Origin: Meira nashicola
Taxonomy: Eukaryota > Basidiomycota > Exobasidiomycetes > Exobasidiales > Brachybasidiaceae
Assembly (NCBI GenBank): GCA_001600355.1
Contig: BCJU01000002.1
Span: 2,046,001 to 2,110,000 of the forward strand
Direction: 5' to 3'
DNA: 64,000 bases
The first letter of the stretch is position 1; the number at the start of each line of letters is the position of its first letter. Both the position numbers and the translations under genes were made by a program. This document shows, piece after piece, positions 9,635 to 18,021 of the stretch. The notes below the pieces were generated by a model, which ran no database searches, was not told the origin of the DNA, and saw nothing but the letters and a program-made list of their open reading frames with translations.

Positions 9635-11059
9635 ATGACATCGAGATCTACCACAAATACAACAGGCGCAACCGACATATTTGATGAAAAGCCAGGAGAG
9701 AGCAGTACACAGATCGGAATCGGAGAGGATGGATCACAGAATGCAGGAGATACACTAGAACAACGCGATCCAGGGCTAGATGAAGATGAAGAAGAGGAAG
9801 AGGAGGATGAAGCAATGGGAGGAAGAGGAGGTGAAGCAGGTATGCTTGGTGAAGAATTCGCATCACAACAACTTGAACACGACATATACGAATCAGAATC
9901 ACCTTCAGAAAGTGGAACGGATTCTTTGACTTGGATTAGTTGGTTTTGCTCTTTGCCTGGACATGAATATTTTGCTGAAGTAAGCGAAGATTTCATCGAA
10001 GATGATTTTAATCTGACAGGCTTAAATGCGCTTGTACCTTTTTACAAAGAAGCATTGGAAATGATTTTGGACGTAGAACCACAAGAGGATAGTCTAAAGA
10101 TACCCGACGTTTCCATTGTAGAATCTAGCGCAGAACTTCTGTATGGTCTCATTCATCAGCGGTATATTCTCACCAGGCAAGGTTTACAACAAATGGCAGA
10201 CAAGTATGAACGTGGTCATTTTGGCTTTTGCCCTCGTGTCTTTTGCCATTCTCATCCTGTTTTACCTTGTGGTCGATCTGATCTACCTGGATTGGATACT
10301 GTCAAACTATTTTGTGCAAATTGCGTGGACAATTATTCCCCACCCTCGAGTCGATTCCATGGCGTAGACGGCGCCTTTTTCGGAACAACATTTCCTCATC
10401 TACTCTTCCAAACTTATCGAGAATTAGCTCCTTCGCCTATTGCACCAGCAGGAACAAATTTTGCTTCTTTAAACACTCAAACGCAACAGCAAGGATCCAT
10501 ATCGCAACGCAGTAATGGAGCTGTACAAAGCGGAAAAGGAGATACAGGAACAGATGGAAATACAACTACAGAATCATCTTCTAATGCCGGAACGACTGCA
10601 GTTGCAACTTCTGCTTCTACACTTACGCCCGAAGTACTAGGGCAAAGGAATCCACAAGCACGATTGTATACCCCAAGAATATATGGTTTCAGAGTGAGTG
10701 AATATGCAAAAAGTGGACCAAGAATGCGATGGATGCGTATGCGACCGGAAAGTTTTGATGAATTGGACAGATGTGTTGTCAGGACGGAATTATATCCCAG
10801 TGCCGGTGGGCAAACAACAAATAGCGGAGGGATTGGGCTGAACAGTAGTAGTACGGGTACAGGTACAGTAGGAACAGGCACAACCAGTGGAATGAATGCA
10901 AATGCAAACACGGAAGCTGATGGCGCAAATCAAACAACATCACAACTACAACATGGAATTGATGCCAGCGGACGCAGTACGGCTACTGGAAGACCAATGG
11001 CAGGCCGCGTTCCTTCTACGCAAACGGTACATCCGACAGTAGAAGCAGAAGCGACTTGA
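9635..11059 (+). CDS. CKB: Casein kinase 2 regulatory beta subunit, extended form
   Basis: The regulatory subunit of protein kinase CK2, which dimerises through a zinc finger and docks two catalytic alpha subunits. After an acidic N-tail the core begins at TWISWFCSLPGHEYFAEV (about residue 98). It includes LYGLIHQRYILT and the zinc-binding cysteines CPRVFC (199-204) and CANC (227-230), followed by SSRFHGVDGAFFGTTFPHLLF. The core is canonical, but the protein is 474 residues against about 210-280 for most relatives. About 85 low-complexity residues split the end of the core (TYREL) from the alpha-contact strand (YTPRIYGFRVSEYAK), and a Thr/Gly/Asn-rich tail of about 90 residues follows. Yeasts have two such subunits (Ckb1, Ckb2), and I cannot say which one this is. 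It is a single exon and converges with the VWA gene (198 bp). Confidence 0.92.
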   Translation: MTSRSTTNTTGATDIFDEKPGESSTQIGIGEDGSQNAGDTLEQRDPGLDEDEEEEEEDEAMGGRGGEAGMLGEEFASQQLEHDIYESESPSESGTDSLTWISWFCSLPGHEYFAEVSEDFIEDDFNLTGLNALVPFYKEALEMILDVEPQEDSLKIPDVSIVESSAELLYGLIHQRYILTRQGLQQMADKYERGHFGFCPRVFCHSHPVLPCGRSDLPGLDTVKLFCANCVDNYSPPSSRFHGVDGAFFGTTFPHLLFQTYRELAPSPIAPAGTNFASLNTQTQQQGSISQRSNGAVQSGKGDTGTDGNTTTESSSNAGTTAVATSASTLTPEVLGQRNPQARLYTPRIYGFRVSEYAKSGPRMRWMRMRPESFDELDRCVVRTELYPSAGGQTTNSGGIGLNSSSTGTGTVGTGTTSGMNANANTEADGANQTTSQLQHGIDASGRSTATGRPMAGRVPSTQTVHPTVEAEAT

Positions 11060-11257
11060 ATTTGAAGAATGTCAAAAGAAACACACACAAATGTGATACT
11101 TATTCCCTTATAGAACTTTTACAAGAAATTTTTATTAGGCCATTTGCCGCCTTTATCTGTAACACAATACCATTGAAAATTTGATTGAAATCGGGTAATT
11201 GTTTTGTTTTGCTTTCTAAGTGTACATGTGTGTTATTGTTTATAATCTTTCTTTCAC

Positions 11258-12995
11258 TCAATTGGCTAAACCTGAACGGTAAGCGCTTTGCATGGCTAAG
11301 CGACGAACTTGTTCCATCGAGATTGCACCTTGTCTAAATGCTAATCTTTGACCATCATCTCCACGAACTTCTACACTTCCATCTTCGTTTACTTCAACAG
11401 GTAAAGGTTTACTTGGTTTATTAGATTTTTCTTCATCTTCATCATCATCGTCGAATGTATTTCTACTTGAATTGCTATTAAAAGCAGAATTTCTATAATC
11501 GTTACTTGTTCTTGGACTGCCGAATGAAGCCGTTGGAGGTGAAGAAGCGCCAAAAGTTGATGATTGTGTTCCTAAAGAAGGTGAACCTCCTGCATTGGAA
11601 AAAGACATTCCGGGTGAAGCACTAAATGTTGAAAAATCAGAAATTACCTTTCTTGATCCTCCAGTTGGTGGACTTCTACTTGGTGAAACTGAAGCAAAAG
11701 AGGATGTGATCAAAGGTGGCGAACCGGAAGCTGGATGTTTGGCAGCATAGATATCGGTAGCCACGACTGCAGTTGCTGTTGATGTTCTAGGATGTGGATA
11801 ATCTCCATAAGAACGAAAAGAAGAAGAGGCTGAACGTGTTTGTAAGTATTTTTCGCTTAATCTTGATCCGATTACACGTTTTAGCAAAGGTCTTGCAGTA
11901 CCCAAATCTGGTGATTGTGTAAAGATTGAAAAGTTATGTTTTGATGCTTCACTTTCACGATAGATTGATTCGATAAGTAGTTGTTTCGTATTCTCATTTC
12001 TTAATTGAAGGCTTTGATGTAATTCACGAGTAACTTCATCCATAATCGCATCACCTGAATTACGTCCTTCTAAACTCATAGCTTTCATACGATCTGCTAC
12101 CGCATCACCTAATTCACGATGTAATCGATCCATATCCATCGCTTCACCAGCTGCACCAATGATTACGTGAGCTAATAAACTTGCACTTGTAAGAGGTAAA
12201 AGTTGAGAGCCAGTAATGCTTATCATTGCTTGAAAAAAGTCAACAGCATAAGTGTACCCGCTTAAAGCAGGTTCGCATGCTACAACGTAAAGCGGTATTC
12301 CACCTGCTGCCATAATTCTTGCAATCTTTAATGGATCATTTCCGTCTGGAGAGCCAGAAGGAAATCCATCACCATATTCACCAATTCCATGTGGTGGAGC
12401 ATCAGCTATCAAAACTGCCATTCTTGTTGCACGTTGTCTCCATTCCATTTGTAAAAGTGAATGTAATGCTGCAGTTACAGCTTCAGGACCGTCACCACCA
12501 CCAGAAGCATATAATGTTTTCAAATTTGATTTCATTTCGCTTACTTCAGGTGTAAAGCCGAAATTTTTGACGATATATGTATGATCTTGTGGTGGATGAT
12601 CTCTGTATGCTAATAAACCTAATCGTAAAGCGCCTGGACCAGATAATTGTTCTGAACGAATGATATTATCGCAGATTGTTTCGATATTCTTTGTAGCTGA
12701 AGCGATATAAGAACCCATAGAACCTGTAGCGTCCATTATGAAAACCAAGTCTAATGCTTTATCTGATGGAGCATCAATCGTCCAATCTGAGAGATCAGTA
12801 GTGGTACTTGTTTGTTGCTCAAATACGTCTGGCTCTCTTTGATTTCCAGAATTTGAACTTCCTCCCATAGCAGCATTTCCAAACATACTTTGCAAGGTAA
12901 AAGAGAATTGGTCAGCAAATCATGAACGAATAGAAAAAGAACTCTTTGTTCATCACTCACCCGTATACACCTCCAGCTCTACCGGATCCACTCAT
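11258..12995 (-). CDS. VWA-domain protein (VwkA-like A domain, no kinase), one intron
   Basis: Spliced from two exons, 12995-12961 and 12887-11258, giving about 554 residues. The short first exon encodes MSGSGRAGGVYG. The 73-base intron has a GTGAGT donor and a GCAAAG acceptor, and the split Gly codon keeps the frame. The protein has a von Willebrand A domain (about 55-270) opening with LDLVFIMDATGSMGSYI. The MIDAS motif is DxTGS (64-68) rather than DxSxS, the form seen in the A domain of VwkA-type alpha-kinases. No kinase domain follows. A helical segment and a long Ser/Pro/Thr-rich tail end in a short conserved-looking motif (VEVRGDDGQRLAFRQGAISMEQVRRLAMQSAYRSG). The role is unknown; metal-dependent protein binding is likely. 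Without the first exon there is no upstream ATG before the internal one at 12886. Confidence 0.8.
12888..12960 (-). other. intron in VWA gene
   Basis: A GTGAGT donor at 12960 and an AG acceptor ending at 12888. Removal joins GG to T (Gly) and keeps the frame. Confidence 0.75.
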
Positions 12996-13612
12996 TTTGT
13001 ATGATTTTGATGAAAAGGTATATGAATGTCTAATCGTTGTGTCGTAATGTCATGAATGAATTTGATGTCGTATGCGTCGAAAGTAGCATTCCCTGATTTG
13101 AGAAAGCAAGACTAGAGAAGTAGAAGATGATTAATGGACGATCGATTCACTTTTCAGGCTAATAGCTTCAAAGCAAGCTGATGAGTAATGATGGTGGAAA
13201 GAACTACTAAATAAGTAAGATTGATTTCCAGTTTCACTTTCTAACTCAATTATCCGACGGTACCGTGCCTTTTGTTCCTGCTTGTATTCTTCAATTTCTG
13301 TTACAATTTGTTAAGAAAAAAACTCCACTTACACACACAAACACGCACAAAAGGACACTAACCTAACTTTTCTGCCTCGGTGCTACGCCAAACAGTGAGG
13401 GGAGGAGGGGGCTTGGGTAATTTTTCTCCAGCACGCAAGACAGAGTGAATCGCGTTATGTGAGCACGTACGCTTTCATGCTTAAAGAAAAGAAAACATGA
13501 GTGGAGAGAAAAAGGTATTACGCTAACGAATAAAACGTCAAAATTAGAGCCAAAGAGTAGGGAGTGTCTGAATAGACAATGATGAATTGCTGTTTTATAC
13601 ATTGATGTTAGT
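12996..13612. promoter_or_regulatory. upstream region of VWA gene / 3' flank of NDUFAF7-like gene
   Basis: 617 bp with no gene. It should hold the VWA promoter (near 13000-13300). A short CA-rich stretch (about 13331-13350) is present. Nothing else is recognisable. Confidence 0.35.
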
Positions 13613-15193
13613 CTACATCTCAAAAGGATAACATTTGGCTTTATCTTGATCGGAATTGATCTTTCCTTCTTCCACTTGCTCTACACTTGTACCTCCCGTT
13701 TGTGCTTCCGAACATATTCCTAAAACTTTATATTGTGCTCCCATTCCGTTTGCATCAATAAGCCTCTTTGCAGCTTGATCGATTTCATTTCCTCTTTCTG
13801 TATCTTTTGCATTTTTTACTAAAGCTTCAACACGTTGTTCGATTCCCAAAGCTTTTAAAAAGTGAGATTGAAACATAGGTCCTAAAGATCGTGAATCAGT
13901 CATTGCAAGTGCATTTTTCAAATAAGAAAAATCCACGTTACACGTCAAATCTGCCGTTCCAGGTGCATCTAAAGGATTGACAATCTTATGAGATTTAAAA
14001 GCTCTAAAACTTCCACCGAATGCTTTTTCATCTCCATAATCAATCACTAAACCAGCACCACCTTTTGATTGAATTTGTACACGTTCAGATTCACCTCTCT
14101 CACGTTCAATCCTTTGTTCATCACTTTCCCTTTCAGGTTTACCTGCCTTTGCCTTTCTTCCGCTCACCAATTCTCCAATCTTTCTTGCTGTTGCCCATGC
14201 TTCAGGACTCACTTCTACTCTTTGACCGGGCTGTAAAACTTGAAAGCGTGGATTTCTAGCTGCCAAAAGTACAGACCAAGGTGTAGGTGAAGATGAAAGA
14301 ACGTATCGGAATTTTGCATCTGTCGAATCAGCTGATGGTGTTTTAGGCTTTGCAAGATCTCCTGGCTTGAGTACTGTGATACCAGATTGTCCAGTCTTGG
14401 CACGTTCAATATCAACAAGAACTTCTCTAAATCCATCTCCAGATCGTTCAAAAATATGTATTGGAAGTGCATCAAAGAACTCATGTGCAACTACCATTGA
14501 CCATGTATCATGTTGAACGGGAACGCTATCCGCGATAGGAAACCATTCGAGTCGGACCTCATTATCCGCCAAAACTTCTTGATCTGCTGAAACGATCTTC
14601 TTGCCAGCTTGTGTTAATGCAGATTCTATTGCATCATGTTGTAGTGCCATAAGACCGGGAGAAGTTTCGACAAGGTGAATAGATTTGATTGTATTGAAAA
14701 AAACTGAGAAACGTGCAAATGTTCTAATCATATCAGCCAAAAGTGTACCTCTACCCGGTCCTAATTCAACCAATCTCGTTTGACCTTCAGGCATAACCGT
14801 TTGCCATCTAGCAATAAAAAAGATTGCTAACAATTCTCCAAACACTTGACTGATCTCTGGACTGGTAATAAAGTCACCTCTAGCGCCCAAAACATCTCGT
14901 CCGGCTTGCTCTGAAGAAGAAGTAGAAGCATTTGCGGAAGCGTAATAGCCTTGTTCGGGATCTAATAAACACGTTCTCATAAACGTTGAGACTGACAAAG
15001 GTCCTGAAGCTTTAATGGAATCGGCCAAGACTTGAGCGAGAGTTTTATTTGTAACATTCTTATCGGGTTCTTCTTGGCCGGGTGGAGGTGATGTGACAGA
15101 GCTGTATTGACGAGAGAATGGTCCTGATCTACTTGCTATAGAGCACCTACTGCTCCTTAGAACTGCATTCCGGAGCGGTTGTGATCTTAACAT
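13613..15193 (-). CDS. NDUFAF7: Mitochondrial NDUFAF7/MidA-type protein arginine methyltransferase
   Basis: A 526-residue protein of the MidA/NDUFAF7 (DUF185) family. In mitochondria these symmetrically dimethylate an arginine of the complex I 49-kDa subunit during assembly. The N-terminus (MLRSQPLRNAVLRSSRCS, Arg/Ser-rich, no acids for about 35 residues) is a typical mitochondrial presequence. Family signatures seen: GPLSVSTFMRTCLLDPEQGYY, GDFITSPEISQVFGELLAIF, the SAM-binding VELGPGRGTLLADM, VVAHEFFDALPIHIF, and GLVIDYGDE near the end. A basic, Glu/Arg-rich insertion (about 350-380) is not part of the core. The ATG at 15193 is chosen because the presequence starts there; the frame runs on upstream without ATG. 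The gene implies that the organism keeps respiratory complex I. Confidence 0.9.
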   Translation of the reverse strand: MLRSQPLRNAVLRSSRCSIASRSGPFSRQYSSVTSPPPGQEEPDKNVTNKTLAQVLADSIKASGPLSVSTFMRTCLLDPEQGYYASANASTSSSEQAGRDVLGARGDFITSPEISQVFGELLAIFFIARWQTVMPEGQTRLVELGPGRGTLLADMIRTFARFSVFFNTIKSIHLVETSPGLMALQHDAIESALTQAGKKIVSADQEVLADNEVRLEWFPIADSVPVQHDTWSMVVAHEFFDALPIHIFERSGDGFREVLVDIERAKTGQSGITVLKPGDLAKPKTPSADSTDAKFRYVLSSSPTPWSVLLAARNPRFQVLQPGQRVEVSPEAWATARKIGELVSGRKAKAGKPERESDEQRIERERGESERVQIQSKGGAGLVIDYGDEKAFGGSFRAFKSHKIVNPLDAPGTADLTCNVDFSYLKNALAMTDSRSLGPMFQSHFLKALGIEQRVEALVKNAKDTERGNEIDQAAKRLIDANGMGAQYKVLGICSEAQTGGTSVEQVEEGKINSDQDKAKCYPFEM

Positions 15194-15280
15194 CACTTGC
15201 AATAAACTTCTTTCGAATTGATTTATGCTAAATACGTGATGAAAGTCGGAAGAAGAAAAATTAGAAGAAGTAATGTCTTC

Positions 15281-15321
15281 CACGCCACGATTCTAACAAC
15301 CCGCGTGGCGCAGCGCTGCGC
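15281..15321. repeat. GC-rich hairpin plus 14-bp perfect palindrome
   Basis: The arms CGCCACG (15283-15289) and CGTGGCG (15304-15310) are perfect inverted repeats with a 14-base loop. The right arm runs into a perfect palindrome, GCGCAGCGCTGCGC (15308-15321). This stands out against AT-rich flanks. It could be a binding site, a cruciform, or a relic of a structured RNA gene. Confidence 0.7.
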
Positions 15322-15557
15322 TAATAATTTCGGACAATTTTATTTTGTGCGGCAAGCTTCGGATTTCCAGGGCTTTCTTTCATCTTTCAATCATCTTATG
15401 ATGGTTTCTTCATTTCAAATCCCGGCTCCTAAATTCACGGTCGCATATGAGCATACCATTTACCTCACTTTGACGTCACTCCCGAGGGGTAATGTAAGTA
15501 AATAATGCATAGCATGATTTAATCTACCTTACGTGAAGCGAAAGAATGAAGAAAAGG

Positions 15558-15568
15558 TATATATAAAG
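15558..15568 (+). promoter_or_regulatory. TATA box of secreted-protein gene copy 1
   Basis: TATATATAAAG lies 79 bp upstream of the ATG at 15637. The paralogue has a weaker element (ACATAAAAGG, 16635-16644) about 70 bp upstream of its own ATG. Both leaders end in an ACACAAA-type sequence just before the ATG. Confidence 0.6.
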
Positions 15569-15636
15569 ACCTAAAATCGAATCAACTAATGCATTCATCC
15601 AGCATCGCTACCAAAACTTCAAATTTTCAACACAAA

Positions 15637-16110
15637 ATGAAGATCATCTTGAAGACTTTATCATTTGTCTTTTTGTCAGCTGTGATTGGTTCAATTTCTG
15701 CTTCTCCGGCTCTTACCAAAGAAGATGCATCAAATGCACTTGCCAAACGTGATCTTAATGAAGATTGTTTCAAAGAAGATCGTACACATCCATGCGTATA
15801 AATTTGGGCTGAATCATTACAACATTATACAATCAATGCCGTTGCTCCAACGACTATGGGTTGTCAAGGCTTGAAAGGTGGTGGTCAAATTTGTATGTTG
15901 CATCAACCAAATGGAGACGTTGCATTTTCTTGCACAGGTCAATTAAAAACCAAAAATGCACCTTCAGGGGCAACAGTACATTTTTCCAATGGTGGTCAAG
16001 TTTCTTTCATTAATCCAACAAAAGGGGAACAAAAATGGACTTATTCGGTTAATGAAGCTGGATATACACATGTCGGAACAGCTGAAATCGATTGCAATAA
16101 TCCTGGCTAG
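15637..16110 (+). pseudogene. small six-cysteine secreted protein, interrupted by in-frame TAA
   Basis: Copy 1 of a tandem secreted family. Residues 1-22 (MKIILKTLSFVFLSAVIGSISA) form a clear signal peptide, then a short propeptide ends in LAKR (Kex2-type site) before DLNEDC. After HPCV an in-frame TAA (15799-15801) stops translation. The same frame stays open to 16110 and remains homologous to the next gene: IW after PC, then four Cys and the block SGATVHFSNGG (matching SGATLRFEDGK). Relative to the paralogue, six bases (GTATAA) are extra at the break. Together the two halves hold six Cys in the paralogue's order. It may be a young pseudogene, a read-through gene, or a gene whose stop lies in an unusual intron. 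ATG 15637 is favoured over 15589 because the signal peptide starts there. Confidence 0.7.
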
Positions 16111-16705
16111 ATATCATTCATATCATAAATTATTTTCATCATTATTTTTAATTACCAACTTGAACTGTTACTGTAACTATGAAGGCTGAGATTTTATAAT
16201 TTGAAAATCCATTTTTATCTACTTTTGCAGACTGTGTCGTGAATCACACTTTTGATATTATTAAAGAGCAAGTTTTTTGAATTTTGTTTGTCGTTGAGTA
16301 CTTTTGCAAATTGCAAAAATAACACTAATTACTGCAAAAAGTTGTTGCTAGAAATGTTCTTATGTCTCCATTCAAGGTTCTACGGATATTATTTAACCGG
16401 AAATATATAAAAATAACCTCTTCTGCATTCATTGAAGCCGAAATTAAGGGACTTGGAATAAATGAAGTGTATAGAGGTATTTCATTTAATAAAAGTGTGG
16501 CTCACTTTCTCAATTTTAGAAATATTTGTCCGGATTAATGTTTCCATAACGGAGTTCCATGACAACGGCAATTATCACTCCGCCAAAACGGGTAGATAGA
16601 GACATCGAAGAGTTTTAAAAGACATACTGAAAATACATAAAAGGTTTCAAGTTTTCAACTCTCATTCCCCATTTTATCATACTCATCAACACTTCTCACA
16701 CAAAA
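16111..16705. promoter_or_regulatory. intergenic region between the two secreted-protein genes
   Basis: 595 bp, strongly AT-rich. It contains the TATA-like element and leader of the second copy at its right end. No third copy of the family is visible. Confidence 0.4.
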
Positions 16706-17191
16706 ATGTCTCAATTCAAGACTATTTTCATCACTTTTTTCGCTTTACTTGGTTTGGTTATGGCCGTTCCTATGGAAAGTTCAATTGTTGAACATTCTCT
16801 TTTTCGCCGTGGTGATCCAACAGTTGATTGTTGGAGACCTGATAATACTAAACCATGCATTTGGTTAACAACAGAACGTAGTCAATATACTTCAATTAAT
16901 CCTAAACCACCTGCAACGATTGAATGTGGAGGAAATATTTATGCAAAGATATGTCAAATCACAAAGACGATTGGTGTGAATGGTAAACAATATGCTTGGA
17001 TCGATTTCAAGTGCCTTGGTCAAAGATATGAAAAGAAAACACGTTCTGGAGCAACACTCAGATTTGAAGATGGTAAAACATTGAAAATTCTTAATCGTAT
17101 AGGAGATCCTAGAAATTATCGATTTGAAGTCGTTCCTGCAAGTCAATCGGGCATTCTCACTGTGAATGTATTATGTGACGTTCAATTTTAG
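16706..17191 (+). CDS. small six-cysteine secreted protein (intact copy)
   Basis: A 161-residue predicted secreted protein. Residues 1-20 (MSQFKTIFITFFALLGLVMA) form a signal peptide. A short propeptide ends in LFRR, a Kex2-like dibasic site, before GDPTVDC. The mature part has six cysteines (VDC, KPC, IEC, KIC, FKC, VLC), suggesting three disulfides, and is rich in beta-type residues. The spacing and motifs (DC-x6-PCIW, SGATLRFEDGK) match the upstream interrupted copy, so the pair is a local duplication. I recognise no named family. Size, Cys content and processing fit extracellular proteins of plant- or animal-associated fungi (effector-like or competition proteins), but that is inference. 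No intron. ATG context is acaaaaATGTCT. Confidence 0.8.
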   Translation: MSQFKTIFITFFALLGLVMAVPMESSIVEHSLFRRGDPTVDCWRPDNTKPCIWLTTERSQYTSINPKPPATIECGGNIYAKICQITKTIGVNGKQYAWIDFKCLGQRYEKKTRSGATLRFEDGKTLKILNRIGDPRNYRFEVVPASQSGILTVNVLCDVQF

Positions 17192-17348
17192 ATATGGGAC
17201 AATACTCATTATTATCTTCATCTTCTTACATATGAAAGCCTGAGAATGGTATGATGAAGTAGGTGTCATGAATTTCACGAATAGAAACTACAGTTTTCAC
17301 TGTTTAAGTCACTAAACGGGCATTGAGTATATAGTTAAGCTACTTGAT

Positions 17349-17676
17349 TTACTTTTTGGTGTAAGATTGACCAGAAGGTGAAGTGTATGTGGAGCCACCA
17401 TTACCATTATTATGGTATCTATACAAACAAGGGAAAGCTGATGAGAATTGCGTGTATCAAAAAGTGCATAAAACAAGATACTCACGTTGAGCCATTTGGA
17501 TTACTATAGTAATAAGATGAATCTTTGTTGCTATAATGATAACTATTTTGATTTGGAGCAGAAGATCCATAATCACGCGAATCCCAGCTATTGCCTTGAG
17601 AATTGATACCTGAACCTTTGTATGTGTAACCACCACTTTGACCACTGTTGTTTGAACTGCCTTTACCGTGCGTCAT
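17349..17676 (-). CDS. small Tyr/Ser/Asn-rich protein, two exons (copy A)
   Basis: Exons 17676-17486 and 17418-17349 give 86 residues. The intron (17485-17419) has GTGAGT and TATAG ends, and the split Thr codon keeps the frame. The protein is hydrophilic, with no signal peptide or membrane segment. The block YKGSGxNSQGN, RDYG, NQNSYHYSNKDSSYYYSNPNGS is followed after splicing by a YHNNGNG segment and a short SPSG-type end. It is paralogous to the gene at 18.0-18.7 kb. I believe similar short proteins with a SYHYSN-SYYYSNP core recur in many fungi without a known role. The repeated Tyr/Ser/Asn pattern looks like a compact beta-repeat or low-complexity module. Confidence 0.75.
17419..17485 (-). 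other. intron in mini-protein gene A
   Basis: A 67-base GTGAGT...TATAG intron. It sits at the same phase-2 position as the intron of paralogue B, which supports both models. Confidence 0.75.
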
Positions 17677-18021
17677 TTTTGCTAAAAGTTTTACGCTGAA
17701 GAAGATTGATGAGGTTGATTGGGGAGGTGATGGAAGGAGGAAGGAGAGGAAAAAGAGACTTTGGGTTATAGCTTCAATTGCTCAGCATTTTTGGTAGACT
17801 TACAGCTTAATTACGCTTTGACCTCCCCAAAGCTGTTTGTTGTGGCCCTTGCGTTTAAAAGCAGCTCTCGGCGCCGGTATACTTAAACATAATAATAATT
17901 CAATCCCAGCTAAATATGACAAATCACGTAATTCGTTCTTTATATCAAAGTCTATCATATAATTTGGCTCTACATCTTAGAAAGAAGAATCGTTAATAAA
18001 AACATATTATTTAAATAAAAA
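17677..18021. promoter_or_regulatory. region between the two mini-protein genes
   Basis: 345 bp, upstream of copy A (minus strand) and downstream of copy B. It contains a short polypurine/GGAGG-rich stretch just upstream of copy A and AT-rich sequence near copy B's stop. No gene is seen. Confidence 0.35.

Larger units (their letters stand above)
15194..15636. promoter_or_regulatory. divergent intergenic region with inverted repeats and TATA box
   Basis: 443 bp between the NDUFAF7-like gene (minus) and the first small secreted-protein gene (plus). It holds a GC-rich inverted repeat pair close to the methyltransferase start and a clear TATA box near the plus-strand gene, both listed separately. 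Confidence 0.5.

Noticed and set aside
9589..9996. 135-codon minus-strand frame opposite CK2 beta
   Set aside because: Ser-rich mirror of the acidic Glu/Asp codons on the plus strand; a shadow of the real gene.
15284..15360. possible tRNA gene or relic around the GC-rich inverted repeat
   Set aside because: The right arm resembles a tRNA A box (TGGCGCAG), but no proper B box or acceptor stem follows within 90 bases.
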